Of a stretch of 64,000 nucleotides of DNA, positions 34,446 through 43,199 are shown one piece after another. The notes below the pieces were generated by a model that saw nothing but the letters and a program-made list of their open reading frames with translations, ran no database searches and was not told the origin of the DNA. The translations under genes and the position numbers were made by a program. Source of the stretch: Alloyangia mangrovi (GTDB lineage: Bacteria > Pseudomonadota > Alphaproteobacteria > Rhodobacterales > Rhodobacteraceae); contig NZ_NTHN02000015.1 in the NCBI RefSeq assembly GCF_002300555.2, positions 1 to 64,000 on the forward strand. Direction: 5' to 3'. How positions within the stretch are numbered: the stretch's first letter is position 1; each line of letters opens with the position of its first letter.

Positions 34446-35585
34446 ATGGCACGAGGACCCGACGGGCAGGGCGGTGGAGCGGGCTTCTCGCTCGCTGACC
34501 AGCTGTTCAACCGCCAATCCCTGGGCGATCTGGGGCGCGACTTCTCGAATCTTCCGGGCTTCGACACCGAGCGCTTCGTAGAGACCGCCTTGCCTCGGCT
34601 CGCGGGCCTCGGGGTGCACGCGCGCCTCGAGGTGCTGGCCGAGGCGCTGGCCGAGCAGCTTCCTTCGGCATTTCCCGAAATGGCGGAACAGGTCGAGGCG
34701 GCGCTGCCGGAGCCGCTTGATCCCGGGCGGAGCGACGACGACTTCGGCCGCTTCATCCACGCGGTGCCGGGGGTTCTGGCAGTCAAGCACGGCATGGCGC
34801 ATCCCGAGCGCGCGCTCGACCTGATCCATTCCGCCACGCAGCGTTTCTCGATGGAATTCGCGCTGCGGCCCTTCCTCAACCGCTGGCCCGGCGAAGTGCT
34901 GGCGCGGCTCGACCGCTGGGTCGAGGACCCGAACTACCACGTGCGGCGGCTGGTCTCCGAGGGCACCCGACCCAAGCTGCCCTGGGGCATGGGGATCAGC
35001 CTCGATCCACTGGTGCCGCTGCGCTATCTCGACGCGCTGCATGCCGACAGCACGCGCTTCGTGACGCGCTCGGTGGCCAACCATCTCAACGATCTGTCGA
35101 AGATTGCGCCCGGGGAAGTGCTCGCCCGGCTCGGACGTTGGCAGGGCGACGCGCGGCAAGCGCCCAAGGAGATGGACTGGATCACCCGCCACGCCCTGCG
35201 CACCGCGGTCAAGCGCGGCGAACCCGAGGCGCTGGCATTGCTGGGCTATCGCGCGGACCTGCCGGTGGCAGCGCGGGTGACGCTTTCCTCCGCAGATGTG
35301 AAGATCGGCGACAGCCTGGGCTTTGCGGTCGAGCTGACTTCGCCGGAAGGTGGCCCGGTGCTGGTGGATTACCGCCTGCGCTTCCATCGTCCGAGCGGCA
35401 GCGCCGAGAAGGTGTTCAAGCTGAAATCGGCCAGCCTCGCCCCGGGCAAGCCGCTGCGGCTGGACAAGCGGCACCGGATGAAGGGCGATGCCACCACCTT
35501 CCGGCTGCACCCCGGCCCGCACGCGGTGATCGTGCAGGTCAACGGGCACGACGTCGCGGAGGCCCCCTTCGAGCTGAGCGCCTAG
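34446..35585 (+). CDS. DNA alkylation repair-like HEAT-repeat protein
   Basis: The 379-residue protein fits the AlkC/AlkD-like HEAT-repeat family (PF08713). The hallmark WVEDPNYHVRRLVSEGTRPKLPWG and RFVTRSVANHLNDLSKIAPGEVLARL are found near the middle, and the C-terminal 100 residues form a beta-sandwich-like extension (DSLGFAVELTSPEGGPVLVDYRLRFHR) seen in AlkC-type members. Such glycosylases flip out and remove N3/N7-alkylated purines. The role here is inferred. Its end overlaps the convergent AbrB gene by four bases. Confidence 0.82.
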   Translation: MARGPDGQGGGAGFSLADQLFNRQSLGDLGRDFSNLPGFDTERFVETALPRLAGLGVHARLEVLAEALAEQLPSAFPEMAEQVEAALPEPLDPGRSDDDFGRFIHAVPGVLAVKHGMAHPERALDLIHSATQRFSMEFALRPFLNRWPGEVLARLDRWVEDPNYHVRRLVSEGTRPKLPWGMGISLDPLVPLRYLDALHADSTRFVTRSVANHLNDLSKIAPGEVLARLGRWQGDARQAPKEMDWITRHALRTAVKRGEPEALALLGYRADLPVAARVTLSSADVKIGDSLGFAVELTSPEGGPVLVDYRLRFHRPSGSAEKVFKLKSASLAPGKPLRLDKRHRMKGDATTFRLHPGPHAVIVQVNGHDVAEAPFELSA

Positions 35586-36676
35586 ACGTCCCCCTTCACG
35601 GCGGGGAGCCTGGCTTCGACCCGCGCGGCGACGAAGCGGGCGATCATCGGTCCGGTGGCGAGCACGATGATGAACCGCAGCGTCTGCATGGCCATGACGA
35701 AGGCCATGTCGACGTCGCTGGCGGCGGCGATCACTGCGACGGAATCGGCGCCGCCGGGGCTGGTCGCGAGATAGGCGGTCAGCGGGTCCACGCCTGCGAA
35801 GATCACCAGCACCGCCGCCATCAGCCCGCAGACGGCCATCAGCAGCAGCACCGAGAACACCAGCCGCGGCAAGGCGCGCGCGGTGTGGCGCAGGATGTCG
35901 CGGCTGAAGCGCAGGCCGATGGTCCAGCCGATCACCGCATAGGCCAGCGCCATCATCCAGCCCGGGGTCACCGGAGCGAGCCAGCCGAGCCCGTGCGCCG
36001 CCGCGCCCAGAAGGAGCGGGATCAGGAAGGTGCCCGCCGGCATTCGGGTGATCCGGGTCAGTGCGATGCCGAGCGCCATGAGGATCAGCGCGTCGCGCAG
36101 GCCTTGGTCGGGCGCCTGGAACAACGGGGCGGGGTCGCTCGGCAGCTCCGGCGCGCCGACCAGGAAGCGCGCCACCAGCGAGGCGCCCGCAGCCACCATG
36201 ACCACCCGCAGGTATTGCATCACCGCGACCAGCCGGATGTCGGCGCCATGCGCTTCGGCGAGGAAAACCATCGCCTGCGCCGCGCCGGGCGACGCGCCCC
36301 AGACGGCGGTGTTGCCCGGCAGCACCTGCTTGAGCGCCAGCACGTAGCCGAGAAGGGCTGCAGCGACGATCACGAAGACCACCCCGGCGGCGAAGATCGG
36401 CCAGTCCCGCGCGATCTCGGGCAGCACCGAGGCAGGGATTTGCCCGGCGATCATCGTGCCTACCGCTGCCTGTGCGAGTTCGAAGAGCGGGCGCGGCGTG
36501 GCGATGGCGCGCGGGCCCGAGGCCACCCCGCTCGCGGCCAGCGCGATGGCGGCGATCATCGGCCCGAGCAGCAGTGCGGCCGGGAAATGCACCAGCTCAA
36601 GCCCGGCGCCAAGGGCCACCGAGAGCAGGAAGACTGCGAGCCACGCCAGCAGGCGGGAGTGGGTGAGACGGGCCAT
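35582..36676 (-). CDS. AbrB family membrane transporter
   Basis: The 364-residue protein is a ten-helix membrane protein with two copies of the AbrB repeat (GLELVHFPAALLLGPMIAAIAL near residue 25, and a second at about 195-350). The repeat has characteristic PGGADSVAVIA and SPGAAQAMVFLA motifs. Older annotations call these 'ammonia monooxygenase', which has no support. It probably exports or imports a small organic substrate. I use ATG 36676; the frame extends upstream as an Arg/Pro-rich stretch that is unlikely to be coding. Confidence 0.85.
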   Translation of the reverse strand: MARLTHSRLLAWLAVFLLSVALGAGLELVHFPAALLLGPMIAAIALAASGVASGPRAIATPRPLFELAQAAVGTMIAGQIPASVLPEIARDWPIFAAGVVFVIVAAALLGYVLALKQVLPGNTAVWGASPGAAQAMVFLAEAHGADIRLVAVMQYLRVVMVAAGASLVARFLVGAPELPSDPAPLFQAPDQGLRDALILMALGIALTRITRMPAGTFLIPLLLGAAAHGLGWLAPVTPGWMMALAYAVIGWTIGLRFSRDILRHTARALPRLVFSVLLLMAVCGLMAAVLVIFAGVDPLTAYLATSPGGADSVAVIAAASDVDMAFVMAMQTLRFIIVLATGPMIARFVAARVEARLPAVKGDV

Positions 36677-36973
36677 GCGGCCTCCGCTCGGAACAAGGAT
36701 GGGCGTACCCGCCGGAGCGGTCGAGGCCGGGGAGAGCCAGGGGCACGGCACACGGGAAGCCGGGCCTGTCCCAGGTCTGGGCCAGGACGGGCGGACCGTG
36801 TCTGCTCTGATCAGGAAACGGATCGCGCGCGGAATGTCCAGAGGGGGGGCGGCCACGGGACTGCGTTCGGGCCGCCTCAAAGCGCATCGGCGGCGCCTTG
36901 AGGCGGATGGCCAACCGGACGGCCGGGGCAGGCATAGGCCGGGGCACTCCCGCGAGACCGGCCTTGCCGAGGA

Positions 36974-37552
36974 TCACTCCGGTCCGGTGATCTCCAGCTT
37001 CACTGCGGCGTACCAGTCGGCGACGGCGCGGATCTCCTCGTCGGTCATCTCGGCGGCGATGGAGGACATGATGTCATGCTTGCGCTTGGCGGTCCGGAAG
37101 GCCTTGAGCTGGGTGTCGATGTAGATGTTGACCTCGCCGGCAAGGTTGGGCGCCTCGGGCAGTAGCGCGATGCCGTTCGCACCGTGGCAGGACACGCAGG
37201 CATCGGGCGCATCCTCCTCGTTCACCCCTTCGGGCAGGCTGGCGCTGGCGGTATGCGCGCCGTACCAGGCGGAGACGTCGGAGATCTGCTGCGCCGTGAG
37301 ACCCGCCGCCACCACCGACATCATCTCGTTCTCGCGCGTGCCGGTCTTGAAGGCCATGAGCTGGCTTTCGAGATAGGCCTCTGGCTCGCCGCCGATGTTC
37401 GGTGCGATGGGGATTTGTGCCATCCCATCAATGCCATGGCAGGTGCGGCACATGTTGGCGACCTTCCGGCCCGCCGCCGGGTCCCCGGCGAAGAGCCGAG
37501 TGCCCCCGGCGAGCGTGAGCCCGCCGAGGATCATCAGGGCGACAGCCCTCAT
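36974..37552 (-). CDS. Diheme c4-type cytochrome
   Basis: The 192-residue protein has a signal peptide (MRAVALMILGGLTLAGGTRLFA) and two heme c motifs, CRTCH (35-39) and CVSCH (119-123), giving a c4-like diheme cytochrome with duplicated domains. It overlaps the stop of the PQQ-type dehydrogenase gene as ATGA, so it is translationally coupled and is the likely electron acceptor for that enzyme. SoxE and flavocytochrome c subunits are related diheme cytochromes, so a sulfur role cannot be excluded. The cytochrome would act in the periplasm. Confidence 0.88.
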   Translation of the reverse strand: MRAVALMILGGLTLAGGTRLFAGDPAAGRKVANMCRTCHGIDGMAQIPIAPNIGGEPEAYLESQLMAFKTGTRENEMMSVVAAGLTAQQISDVSAWYGAHTASASLPEGVNEEDAPDACVSCHGANGIALLPEAPNLAGEVNIYIDTQLKAFRTAKRKHDIMSSIAAEMTDEEIRAVADWYAAVKLEITGPE

Positions 37553-38811
37553 TCGGACGCCTTGGGCGCGTAGGCGATACGCCAGATGGCCCCGGCGAAA
37601 TCGTCCGACACCAGCATCGAGCCATCGCGCAGGAAGGCGATGTCCATCGGGCGGCCACGGTATTCGCCGGTCTCCTCGTCGAGCCAACCCTCTGCGAAGA
37701 CCTCGGTGGAGGCGGCGTTGCCCTCTTCGTCGAGCGCGGTGAACATCACCCGCGCGCCGACCGGCTCGGTCCGGTTCCACGAGCCATGCTGCGCCGAGAA
37801 GATCCCGCCCTTGTATTTGTCGGGGAAGGAACTGCCGGTGTAGAACCGCATTCCGAGGTCGGCGGCATGGGCCTGCATGTTGACCTGCGGGTCGATGAAC
37901 TCCACCCCCTCAGGGCGCTCGACGTCCTTGTAGTCGGGGATGTCGACGCCGCCGTTGGTCCAGGGGAAGCCGAAGTGCTGCCCGGCAGAGGTCTGGCGGT
38001 TCAGCTCGCCCGGCGGGATGTCGTCGCCCATGCCGTCGACCTGGTTGTCGGTGAACCACAGCGAGCCGTCGGTGGGGTTGAAGTCATGCCCGACCGAGTT
38101 GCGGATGCCGCGGGTGTAGACCTCGCGGCCAGTGCCGTCGGTATTGATGCGGATGATGCCGCCGATGCCGATCTTGTCGTACATCTCCAGCTTGTCCTTG
38201 GGCTGGATGTTGTGCGGCTGCCCGAGCGAGATGTAGAGCTTGCCGTCCGGCCCGACGCGGCAGACCCGCGCAGTGTGATTGAAGCTCTCTTCCTCGGCGG
38301 GGATCAACTCGCCCTTGGCAACCACTTCGCCGACGGCCGGATCCGGCCCCTCGAAGAAGAACTCCGCCGCCGGGAAGGTCAGCACCCGGTTGCGTTCGGC
38401 GATGTAAAGGAATCCGTCGGGCGAGAAGCAGGGCCCGTTCGGCACGTCGAAGGTAATCGAAGGCGCGAAGTCCTTCACCTCATCCGCCACGCGGTTGCGG
38501 TCGCGGTCGACGATCGACCAGACCTTGTCCTTGCGGGTGCCGGCAAAGACCACGGTGCCCTGAGGCGCGACGGCCATCGAGCGCGCGTCCGGCACCACGG
38601 CATAGAGGCTGACCTCGAAGCCGTCCGGTACATTGATATGCGGCAGGATTTCCTTCAGCGCATCGGCACGTTCGCCCTCCTGGTCGATGAAGGTGAAGGT
38701 GGCATCGGTGCGCTGCATATTGGACAGTTTGTCCATGTTGTCCTGCGCCAACACCGGCGTCGTCAGGACCGTGGACAATAGAAGACTCGAAACGAATTGC
38801 TTGGTTTTCAT
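37549..38811 (-). CDS. PQQ-dependent sugar dehydrogenase-like protein
   Basis: The 420-residue protein has a signal peptide (MKTKQFVSSLLLSTVLTTPVLAQ) and matches the glucose/sorbosone dehydrogenase family, a six-bladed beta-propeller with PQQ. Visible blocks include IRNSVGHDFNPTDGSLWFTDNQ, GFPWTNGGVDIPDYKD and a C-terminal GRPMDIAFLRDGSMLVSDDFAGAIWRI. The substrate is not predictable; members oxidise sugars or alcohols. The enzyme is periplasmic and co-operonic with the diheme cytochrome. An ATTCGT-CA-ACGAAT dyad lies 90 bases upstream. Confidence 0.87.
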   Translation of the reverse strand: MKTKQFVSSLLLSTVLTTPVLAQDNMDKLSNMQRTDATFTFIDQEGERADALKEILPHINVPDGFEVSLYAVVPDARSMAVAPQGTVVFAGTRKDKVWSIVDRDRNRVADEVKDFAPSITFDVPNGPCFSPDGFLYIAERNRVLTFPAAEFFFEGPDPAVGEVVAKGELIPAEEESFNHTARVCRVGPDGKLYISLGQPHNIQPKDKLEMYDKIGIGGIIRINTDGTGREVYTRGIRNSVGHDFNPTDGSLWFTDNQVDGMGDDIPPGELNRQTSAGQHFGFPWTNGGVDIPDYKDVERPEGVEFIDPQVNMQAHAADLGMRFYTGSSFPDKYKGGIFSAQHGSWNRTEPVGARVMFTALDEEGNAASTEVFAEGWLDEETGEYRGRPMDIAFLRDGSMLVSDDFAGAIWRIAYAPKASE

Positions 38812-38901
38812 GGTTTCCTCCCTAAATCAGCCCTCCACACTCCGCATGGTGACGAAGTTCCTCCGGGAGGACCTCAGGAAAGCTGCGGGTCGGATGTGCG
38901 A

Positions 38902-38915
38902 TTCGTCAACGAATA
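38902..38915 (-). promoter_or_regulatory. ATTCGT-CA-ACGAAT dyad upstream of the PQQ dehydrogenase operon
   Basis: The 14-base perfect inverted repeat is 90 bases upstream of the dehydrogenase gene. Its ATTC/GAAT arms resemble the putative SoxR sites in the sox cluster, but the spacing differs, so the regulator is not established. Confidence 0.4.
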
Positions 38916-38959
38916 CCTACAATTCTAAGATGCATCTAAAGTAAGGGATTCATGCCTGA

Positions 38960-38988
38960 AAGAGCGCTGCGCGGGGCGGGGCGCTCTT
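38960..38988 (-). terminator. Hairpin downstream of hemA
   Basis: AAGAGCGC (38960-38967) and GCGCTCTT (38981-38988) form an 8-bp stem with a 13-base GC-rich loop, 20 bases past the hemA stop. There is no long T tract. It likely ends the sox-hemA transcript. Confidence 0.5.
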
Positions 38989-39008
38989 CCAGGGAGATTT
39001 CCGCTGCG

Positions 39009-40223
39009 CTACTGCGCCGCCATCGGCCTCCGCGCCAGCTGGCATTCGGCCCAGAGCGCCTCGAGCGCCAGAACCAGCCGCCGGATGTCCTCGGCGGAAT
39101 GCACCGGCGAAGGGGTGATGCGCAGTCGCTCGGTGCGCGCGGCACCGTGGGGTAATTGATCGGCTGGATGTAGATGCCGTGCTCCTCGAGCAGCCGGTCC
39201 GAGATGTAGCGGCATTTCTGTGGGCAGCCGACCATCACCGGGATGATGTGGCTTGGGTTCGGCAGATGCGGCACGCCGATCCGGTCCAGCGCCTCGCGCA
39301 CGCTGGCCACCGCCCGGCGCTGCGCTGCCCGTTCGAGCTGCGAGCGCTTGAGGTGCGTCACGGCGGCGCGGGCGCCGGCGGCGACGGCGGGGGGGCAGCG
39401 CGGTGGTGAAGATGAAGCCCGAGGCAAAGCTGCGGATGAAGTCACAGAGCGTCGCCGAGGCAGCGATGTAGCCGCCCTGCACGCCGTAGGCCTTGCCCAG
39501 CGTGCCCTGGATGAGGTCGATCCGGTGCATCAGCCCCTCGCGCTCGGCGATGCCGCCGCCGCGCGGGCCGTAGAGGCCGACCGCGTGCACCTCGTCGAGG
39601 TAGGTCATGGCGTTGTAGCGCTCGGCCAGATCGCAGATCCCGGCAATCGGGGCGATGTCGCCGTCCATCGAGTAGACGCTCTCGAAGGCGATGAGCTTCG
39701 GCCGGTCGAGGGGCAGGGCGGCGAGATGGCGCTCGAGATCCGCGAGATCGTTGTGCTTCCAGATGATCCGCTCGGCCTTGGAGTGGCGGATGCCCTCGAT
39801 CATCGAGGCGTGGTTGAGCGCGTCCGACAGGATCACCAGCCCGGGAATGCGCGCGCCGAGCGTGCCGAGGCTGGCCCAGTTCGACACGTAGCCCGAGGTG
39901 AAGAGCAGCGCCGCCTGCTTGTGGTGCAGATCGGCCAGTTCCGCCTCGAGCAGCACGTGCTCATGCGTGGTGCCCGAGATGTTGCGTGTGCCGCCCGCAC
40001 CCGCGCCGCAGGTGTCGAGCGCGCCGTGCATCGCCTCCAGAACTGCCGGATGCTGCCCCATGCCGAGATAGTCATTCGAGCACCAGAAGGTCACCTCGCG
40101 GTGCTCGCCATGGTGGGTGGCGGCGGGGAAGGCGCCCCGGTGGCGTTCCAGTTCGGCGAAATGGCGGTAGTTGCCGTCGGCCTTGAGCGCGTCGATCTGC
40201 GCGCGGAACAGGGCGTCATACAT
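39009..40223 (-). CDS. hemA: 5-aminolevulinate synthase, with two compensating apparent indels
   Basis: ALA synthase condenses glycine and succinyl-CoA to 5-aminolevulinate, the first step of heme synthesis in alphaproteobacteria. N-terminal blocks ([41 protein letters not shown]) and the PLP lysine region [13 protein letters not shown] (Lys244) are present. Two indels interrupt it: an extra G in the seven-G run 39389-39395, and one missing base near 39136-39142. Between them the correct frame is [19 protein letters not shown] through INYPTVPR, and the frame then returns. The two compensate, and the corrected protein is about 404 residues. I treat both as errors. The gene sits three bases after the DUF302 gene, downstream of soxD. 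Confidence 0.93.
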   Translation of the reverse strand: MYDALFRAQIDALKADGNYRHFAELERHRGAFPAATHHGEHREVTFWCSNDYLGMGQHPAVLEAMHGALDTCGAGAGGTRNISGTTHEHVLLEAELADLHHKQAALLFTSGYVSNWASLGTLGARIPGLVILSDALNHASMIEGIRHSKAERIIWKHNDLADLERHLAALPLDRPKLIAFESVYSMDGDIAPIAGICDLAERYNAMTYLDEVHAVGLYGPRGGGIAEREGLMHRIDLIQGTLGKAYGVQGGYIAASATLCDFIRSFASGFIFTTALPPRRRRRRPRRRDAPQALAARTGSAAPGGGQRARGAGPDRRAASAEPKPHHPGDGRLPTEMPLHLGPAARGARHLHPADQLPHGAARTERLRITPSPVHSAEDIRRLVLALEALWAECQLARRPMAAQ

Positions 40224-40225
40224 GG

Positions 40226-40651
40226 TCAGAACTCCGTGGCGGCGGCGGCAATGCGGGCGAGCAGGTCGTTGACCGGCGCCATGCTTTCACGCGCGAAGCT
40301 GCGGTAGCCGAGGGTGGTCTGGCCGTCGCGGCTTTCAACGAAGATCGCGTAGGGGCAGAAGGCGACGTTCTCCGGGTCCGCCTCCATTACCTCGCGCGAG
40401 GTGGTTGCGGAGCAGAAGAGGTAGACGTCGGCGGCATCGAAGAGATGCGTGTCGGCGCCGATGTCTGCGCCGGTGCGGGCCAGCATCTCGCCGACGTGGC
40501 TGACGTGATCGACCACCAGCCCCTCGCCGATGATCGCATTCTCGAGGGCAAAGGTCGCCTCGTCGAAGGAGCCGTCATAGGGGTGGGTGATGACCTCCTG
40601 CGCCATGGCGGCGGCGGGCAGGGTGATCAGCAGGGCGAGGGTCTTGAGCAT
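40226..40651 (-). CDS. DUF302 domain-containing periplasmic protein
   Basis: The 141-residue protein has a signal peptide ([18 protein letters not shown]) and a DUF302 domain, seen in the block [34 protein letters not shown]. The family's function is unknown, though structures suggest small-molecule or sulfur-related roles. It sits directly between soxD and hemA on the same strand, with 55 bases before it and two after it, so it is likely co-transcribed with the sox genes. Confidence 0.85.
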   Translation of the reverse strand: MLKTLALLITLPAAAMAQEVITHPYDGSFDEATFALENAIIGEGLVVDHVSHVGEMLARTGADIGADTHLFDAADVYLFCSATTSREVMEADPENVAFCPYAIFVESRDGQTTLGYRSFARESMAPVNDLLARIAAAATEF

Positions 40652-40706
40652 GGCGGGCCTCCGTGGTGCAAGGCCCGGCCGCGGGATGCCGCGGCCGGGT
40701 CGTCTG

Positions 40707-41930
40707 TCATTCGGCGAAGGTCGAGAGATAGGCGATGACCGCGTCGATATCCTCGGGCTTGCGCAGGCCGGGGAAGGACATCTTGGTGCCTTTCATCGCG
40801 TCCTTGGGTTTCTCGAGGAAGGCGTGCAGCCGCTCGGGGGTCCAAGTCTCGCCGGCGCCATGGGCTTCCTCGAAGGTCTTCGAGTAGCGGAAGCCATCGA
40901 TCGAACCGATACCGCGCCCGACGACGCCGTTGAGCTCGGGGCCGGACTTGTTCTTGGCGCCTTCGCCCACCGCGTGGCAGGACATGCACTTCTTGAACAC
41001 CTTCTCGCCGGCGGCGATCAGCTCCGGGTCGGCGGCAGCGGGCGCGGCAGCGGGTTCCGCGACCGCCGGGGCGGCGTCCGTGGCCTCGGTGCTCGTGTCT
41101 GCGGTGGCCACTTCGACCGCATCGGCGGGGGTCTCGGCAGCGGGCTCCGCCGCAGCCTCTTCGCCGCCGTGGTCCGGGGTCACGTCGAGCACGGTGGCGC
41201 GCATGGTGATCTCGACGCTCTCCTTGCAGTCGGTCATGCAGGGCTCGCCGCTCCATTGCGGGTACTCGGTCTCGGGCCGGTCATCGACGATGAAGCCGCC
41301 CTCGTTGGGCATGACCACATCGGTGAAGTTCTCGTTCGAGAGGGTGAAGTCCTCGTCGACGATGAAGTTCGAGAAGAGGATGTAGGCGACGATGGCATAG
41401 ACCTCGTCGGGCTCCAGCGACTGCGCGTTGCCGAAGGGCATCGAGCGGTGCACGTAGTCCCAGGCGGTCGAGAGGTGCGGCCAGTAGCTGCCCACGGTTT
41501 TCACCGGGTCCTTGTTGGCCAGCGTATCCTCACCGCCCGCCAGCTTCGGCCAGTTGCCCGAGCCCTCGGCGAACTCGCCGTGGCAAACCGCGCAATTCTC
41601 CGAGAACAGCATCTCGCCGTCCTCGACCGAGCCGCTACCGGGCGGCAGGCCGGTGCCGTCGGGCGAGACGTCGAGGTTCCAGGCGGCAACCTCCTCGGGC
41701 AGGGCTTCGCGGCCGATGCCGAGCGGGCCATCCTTGGGTGCCTCTTCCGCATGGGCGGCGGCGACGAAGCCGCCCGCCGGGGCAGGCGCTGCGGCGACCT
41801 CGAGCGGGGTCAGGGTCCGCAGCCCCTCCGGCGCCTCGGCCACGAAGCGGTCTGCCATGTTCACCGCGAAGGTCAGGGTGACCGCGATGCCGCCGAAGAC
41901 GCTGCCGTAGAGTTTAAGAGACTTCGACAT
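40707..41930 (-). CDS. soxD: SoxD, diheme cytochrome c of sulfane dehydrogenase
   Basis: SoxD is the cytochrome subunit of the SoxCD sulfane dehydrogenase, which oxidises the sulfane sulfur bound to SoxY in the periplasm. The 407-residue protein has an N-terminal membrane anchor or signal (LYGSVFGGIAVTLTFAV), a first heme motif CAVCH (113-117), a second CMSCH (315-319), and an Ala/Pro/Glu-rich linker (about 255-303) between the cytochrome domains. The C-terminal domain is a class I cytochrome c with GTKMSFPGL as axial Met region. It overlaps the end of soxC by 17 bases. Confidence 0.95.
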   Translation of the reverse strand: MSKSLKLYGSVFGGIAVTLTFAVNMADRFVAEAPEGLRTLTPLEVAAAPAPAGGFVAAAHAEEAPKDGPLGIGREALPEEVAAWNLDVSPDGTGLPPGSGSVEDGEMLFSENCAVCHGEFAEGSGNWPKLAGGEDTLANKDPVKTVGSYWPHLSTAWDYVHRSMPFGNAQSLEPDEVYAIVAYILFSNFIVDEDFTLSNENFTDVVMPNEGGFIVDDRPETEYPQWSGEPCMTDCKESVEITMRATVLDVTPDHGGEEAAAEPAAETPADAVEVATADTSTEATDAAPAVAEPAAAPAAADPELIAAGEKVFKKCMSCHAVGEGAKNKSGPELNGVVGRGIGSIDGFRYSKTFEEAHGAGETWTPERLHAFLEKPKDAMKGTKMSFPGLRKPEDIDAVIAYLSTFAE

Positions 41931-43167
41931 TTTCGGCCTCCCCGTTCGGTTTGACCCACCAGGTCTGGATGCAGTTGTTGTGATAGACTGAGTTCTCGCC
42001 GCGCACGTCGCGCAGCTGCGTCTTGGTGGGTTGCACGTAGCCGGTCTCGTCCATGGCGCGGGACTGCAGGAACATCTCCTCGCCGGTCCATTCGGTGTCG
42101 AGGTAGAAGCGGGTGAGCGCCTTGTTCTCGCCCTCGCGGGCGAGCCGCGCGGTCTGCCAGTTCTTGCCGCCGTCGGTAGATACGTCGACGCGGGTGATCT
42201 TGCCGTGACCGGACCAGGCGAGGCCGGTGATCACCAGCGGGCCGTGGCCGTGCCTGATCGGCGATTGCGGGCTGGGAGAGGTAACCACGGATTTCGCGTC
42301 CATCACCCAGGTCCACTTGCGCGAGGTGCCGTCGGCCAGCGTGTCGGTGTACTTGGAGGTTTCCTCGCGGCTTTCCACGGGGCCGTCCATCACCTCGATG
42401 CGGCGCAGCCATTTCACCCACATGTTGCCTTCCCAGCCGGGCACCACGAGGCGCACCGGGTAGCCGTGCTCCTTGCGCAGCGCCTCGCCGTTGGCCTTGA
42501 AGGCGACGAGCACGTCGTCCAGCGCCTTTTCCATCGGGATCGAGCGGCCGTTGGAGGAGGCATCTGCCCCCTCGACGTAGACCCACTTTTCGGTGGTCGC
42601 GGGCAGGCCCGCCTCGCGCAGCAGGGTGCGCAGCGGCACGCCGGTATATTCCATGTTGTGGATCATGCCGTGCGTGAACTGCGCGCCGTTGAGCTGCGCG
42701 CCGGCCCATTCCATGCCGGTGTTCGCGGCGCATTCGCAGAAATAGACGTGGTTCTCGCGCGGGAAGCGTTCGAGATCCTCGTAGGTGAAGACCAGCGGCT
42801 TATCGACCAGCCCGTTGATCATCAGCCGGTAGTCGCTCTTGCTGAGCTCGATCGCGCCCGAATGGTGCCGCTCGAAGGCGCAGCCCTGCGGGGTGATCGT
42901 GCCGTCGAGCGCATGGATCGGCGTGAAGTTGATCGAGCTGATCGGGTCGGCGGTCAGCCACGGCACGTTGCGGCGCACCACGTCCTCCTCGAAGCGGATC
43001 GGCAGCCCGTAGGGGGTGACATCGACGCCGTCGCCGAGACCTTGTGCCCAGGGTTGCACCTCGGTGATCAGCGGATCGGGCTCTGCGGCACGCGCGGCCC
43101 CTGCGGTCACCGCCACCGTGGCGGCCCCCTGCAGGAAGGCGCGGCGCGAAGTCTTCGGCTCGCTCAT
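41914..43167 (-). CDS. soxC: SoxC, molybdopterin subunit of sulfane dehydrogenase
   Basis: SoxC is the molybdopterin-containing subunit of sulfane dehydrogenase. It has a Tat signal (TSRRAFLQGAATVAVTAG), the sulfite-oxidase-type core with the cysteine-bearing block HVYFCECAANTGMEW (the second Cys, residue 146, is the likely molybdenum ligand), and the dimerisation domain ending WWVKPNGEAENVEVS. I start at ATG 43167 behind AAAGGAGG, a strong ribosome-binding site; a longer frame would add 12 residues. SoxCD lets the Sox system oxidise thiosulfate fully to sulfate without forming sulfur globules. Confidence 0.95.
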   Translation of the reverse strand: MSEPKTSRRAFLQGAATVAVTAGAARAAEPDPLITEVQPWAQGLGDGVDVTPYGLPIRFEEDVVRRNVPWLTADPISSINFTPIHALDGTITPQGCAFERHHSGAIELSKSDYRLMINGLVDKPLVFTYEDLERFPRENHVYFCECAANTGMEWAGAQLNGAQFTHGMIHNMEYTGVPLRTLLREAGLPATTEKWVYVEGADASSNGRSIPMEKALDDVLVAFKANGEALRKEHGYPVRLVVPGWEGNMWVKWLRRIEVMDGPVESREETSKYTDTLADGTSRKWTWVMDAKSVVTSPSPQSPIRHGHGPLVITGLAWSGHGKITRVDVSTDGGKNWQTARLAREGENKALTRFYLDTEWTGEEMFLQSRAMDETGYVQPTKTQLRDVRGENSVYHNNCIQTWWVKPNGEAENVEVS

Positions 43168-43199
43168 TTTGTCCTCCTTTGTTCTCTTGGGGCCCTGCG

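Noticed and set aside
35582-36676. 'Ammonia monooxygenase' for the AbrB gene
   Set aside because: The protein is an AbrB transporter-like membrane protein; the old label is a known misannotation.
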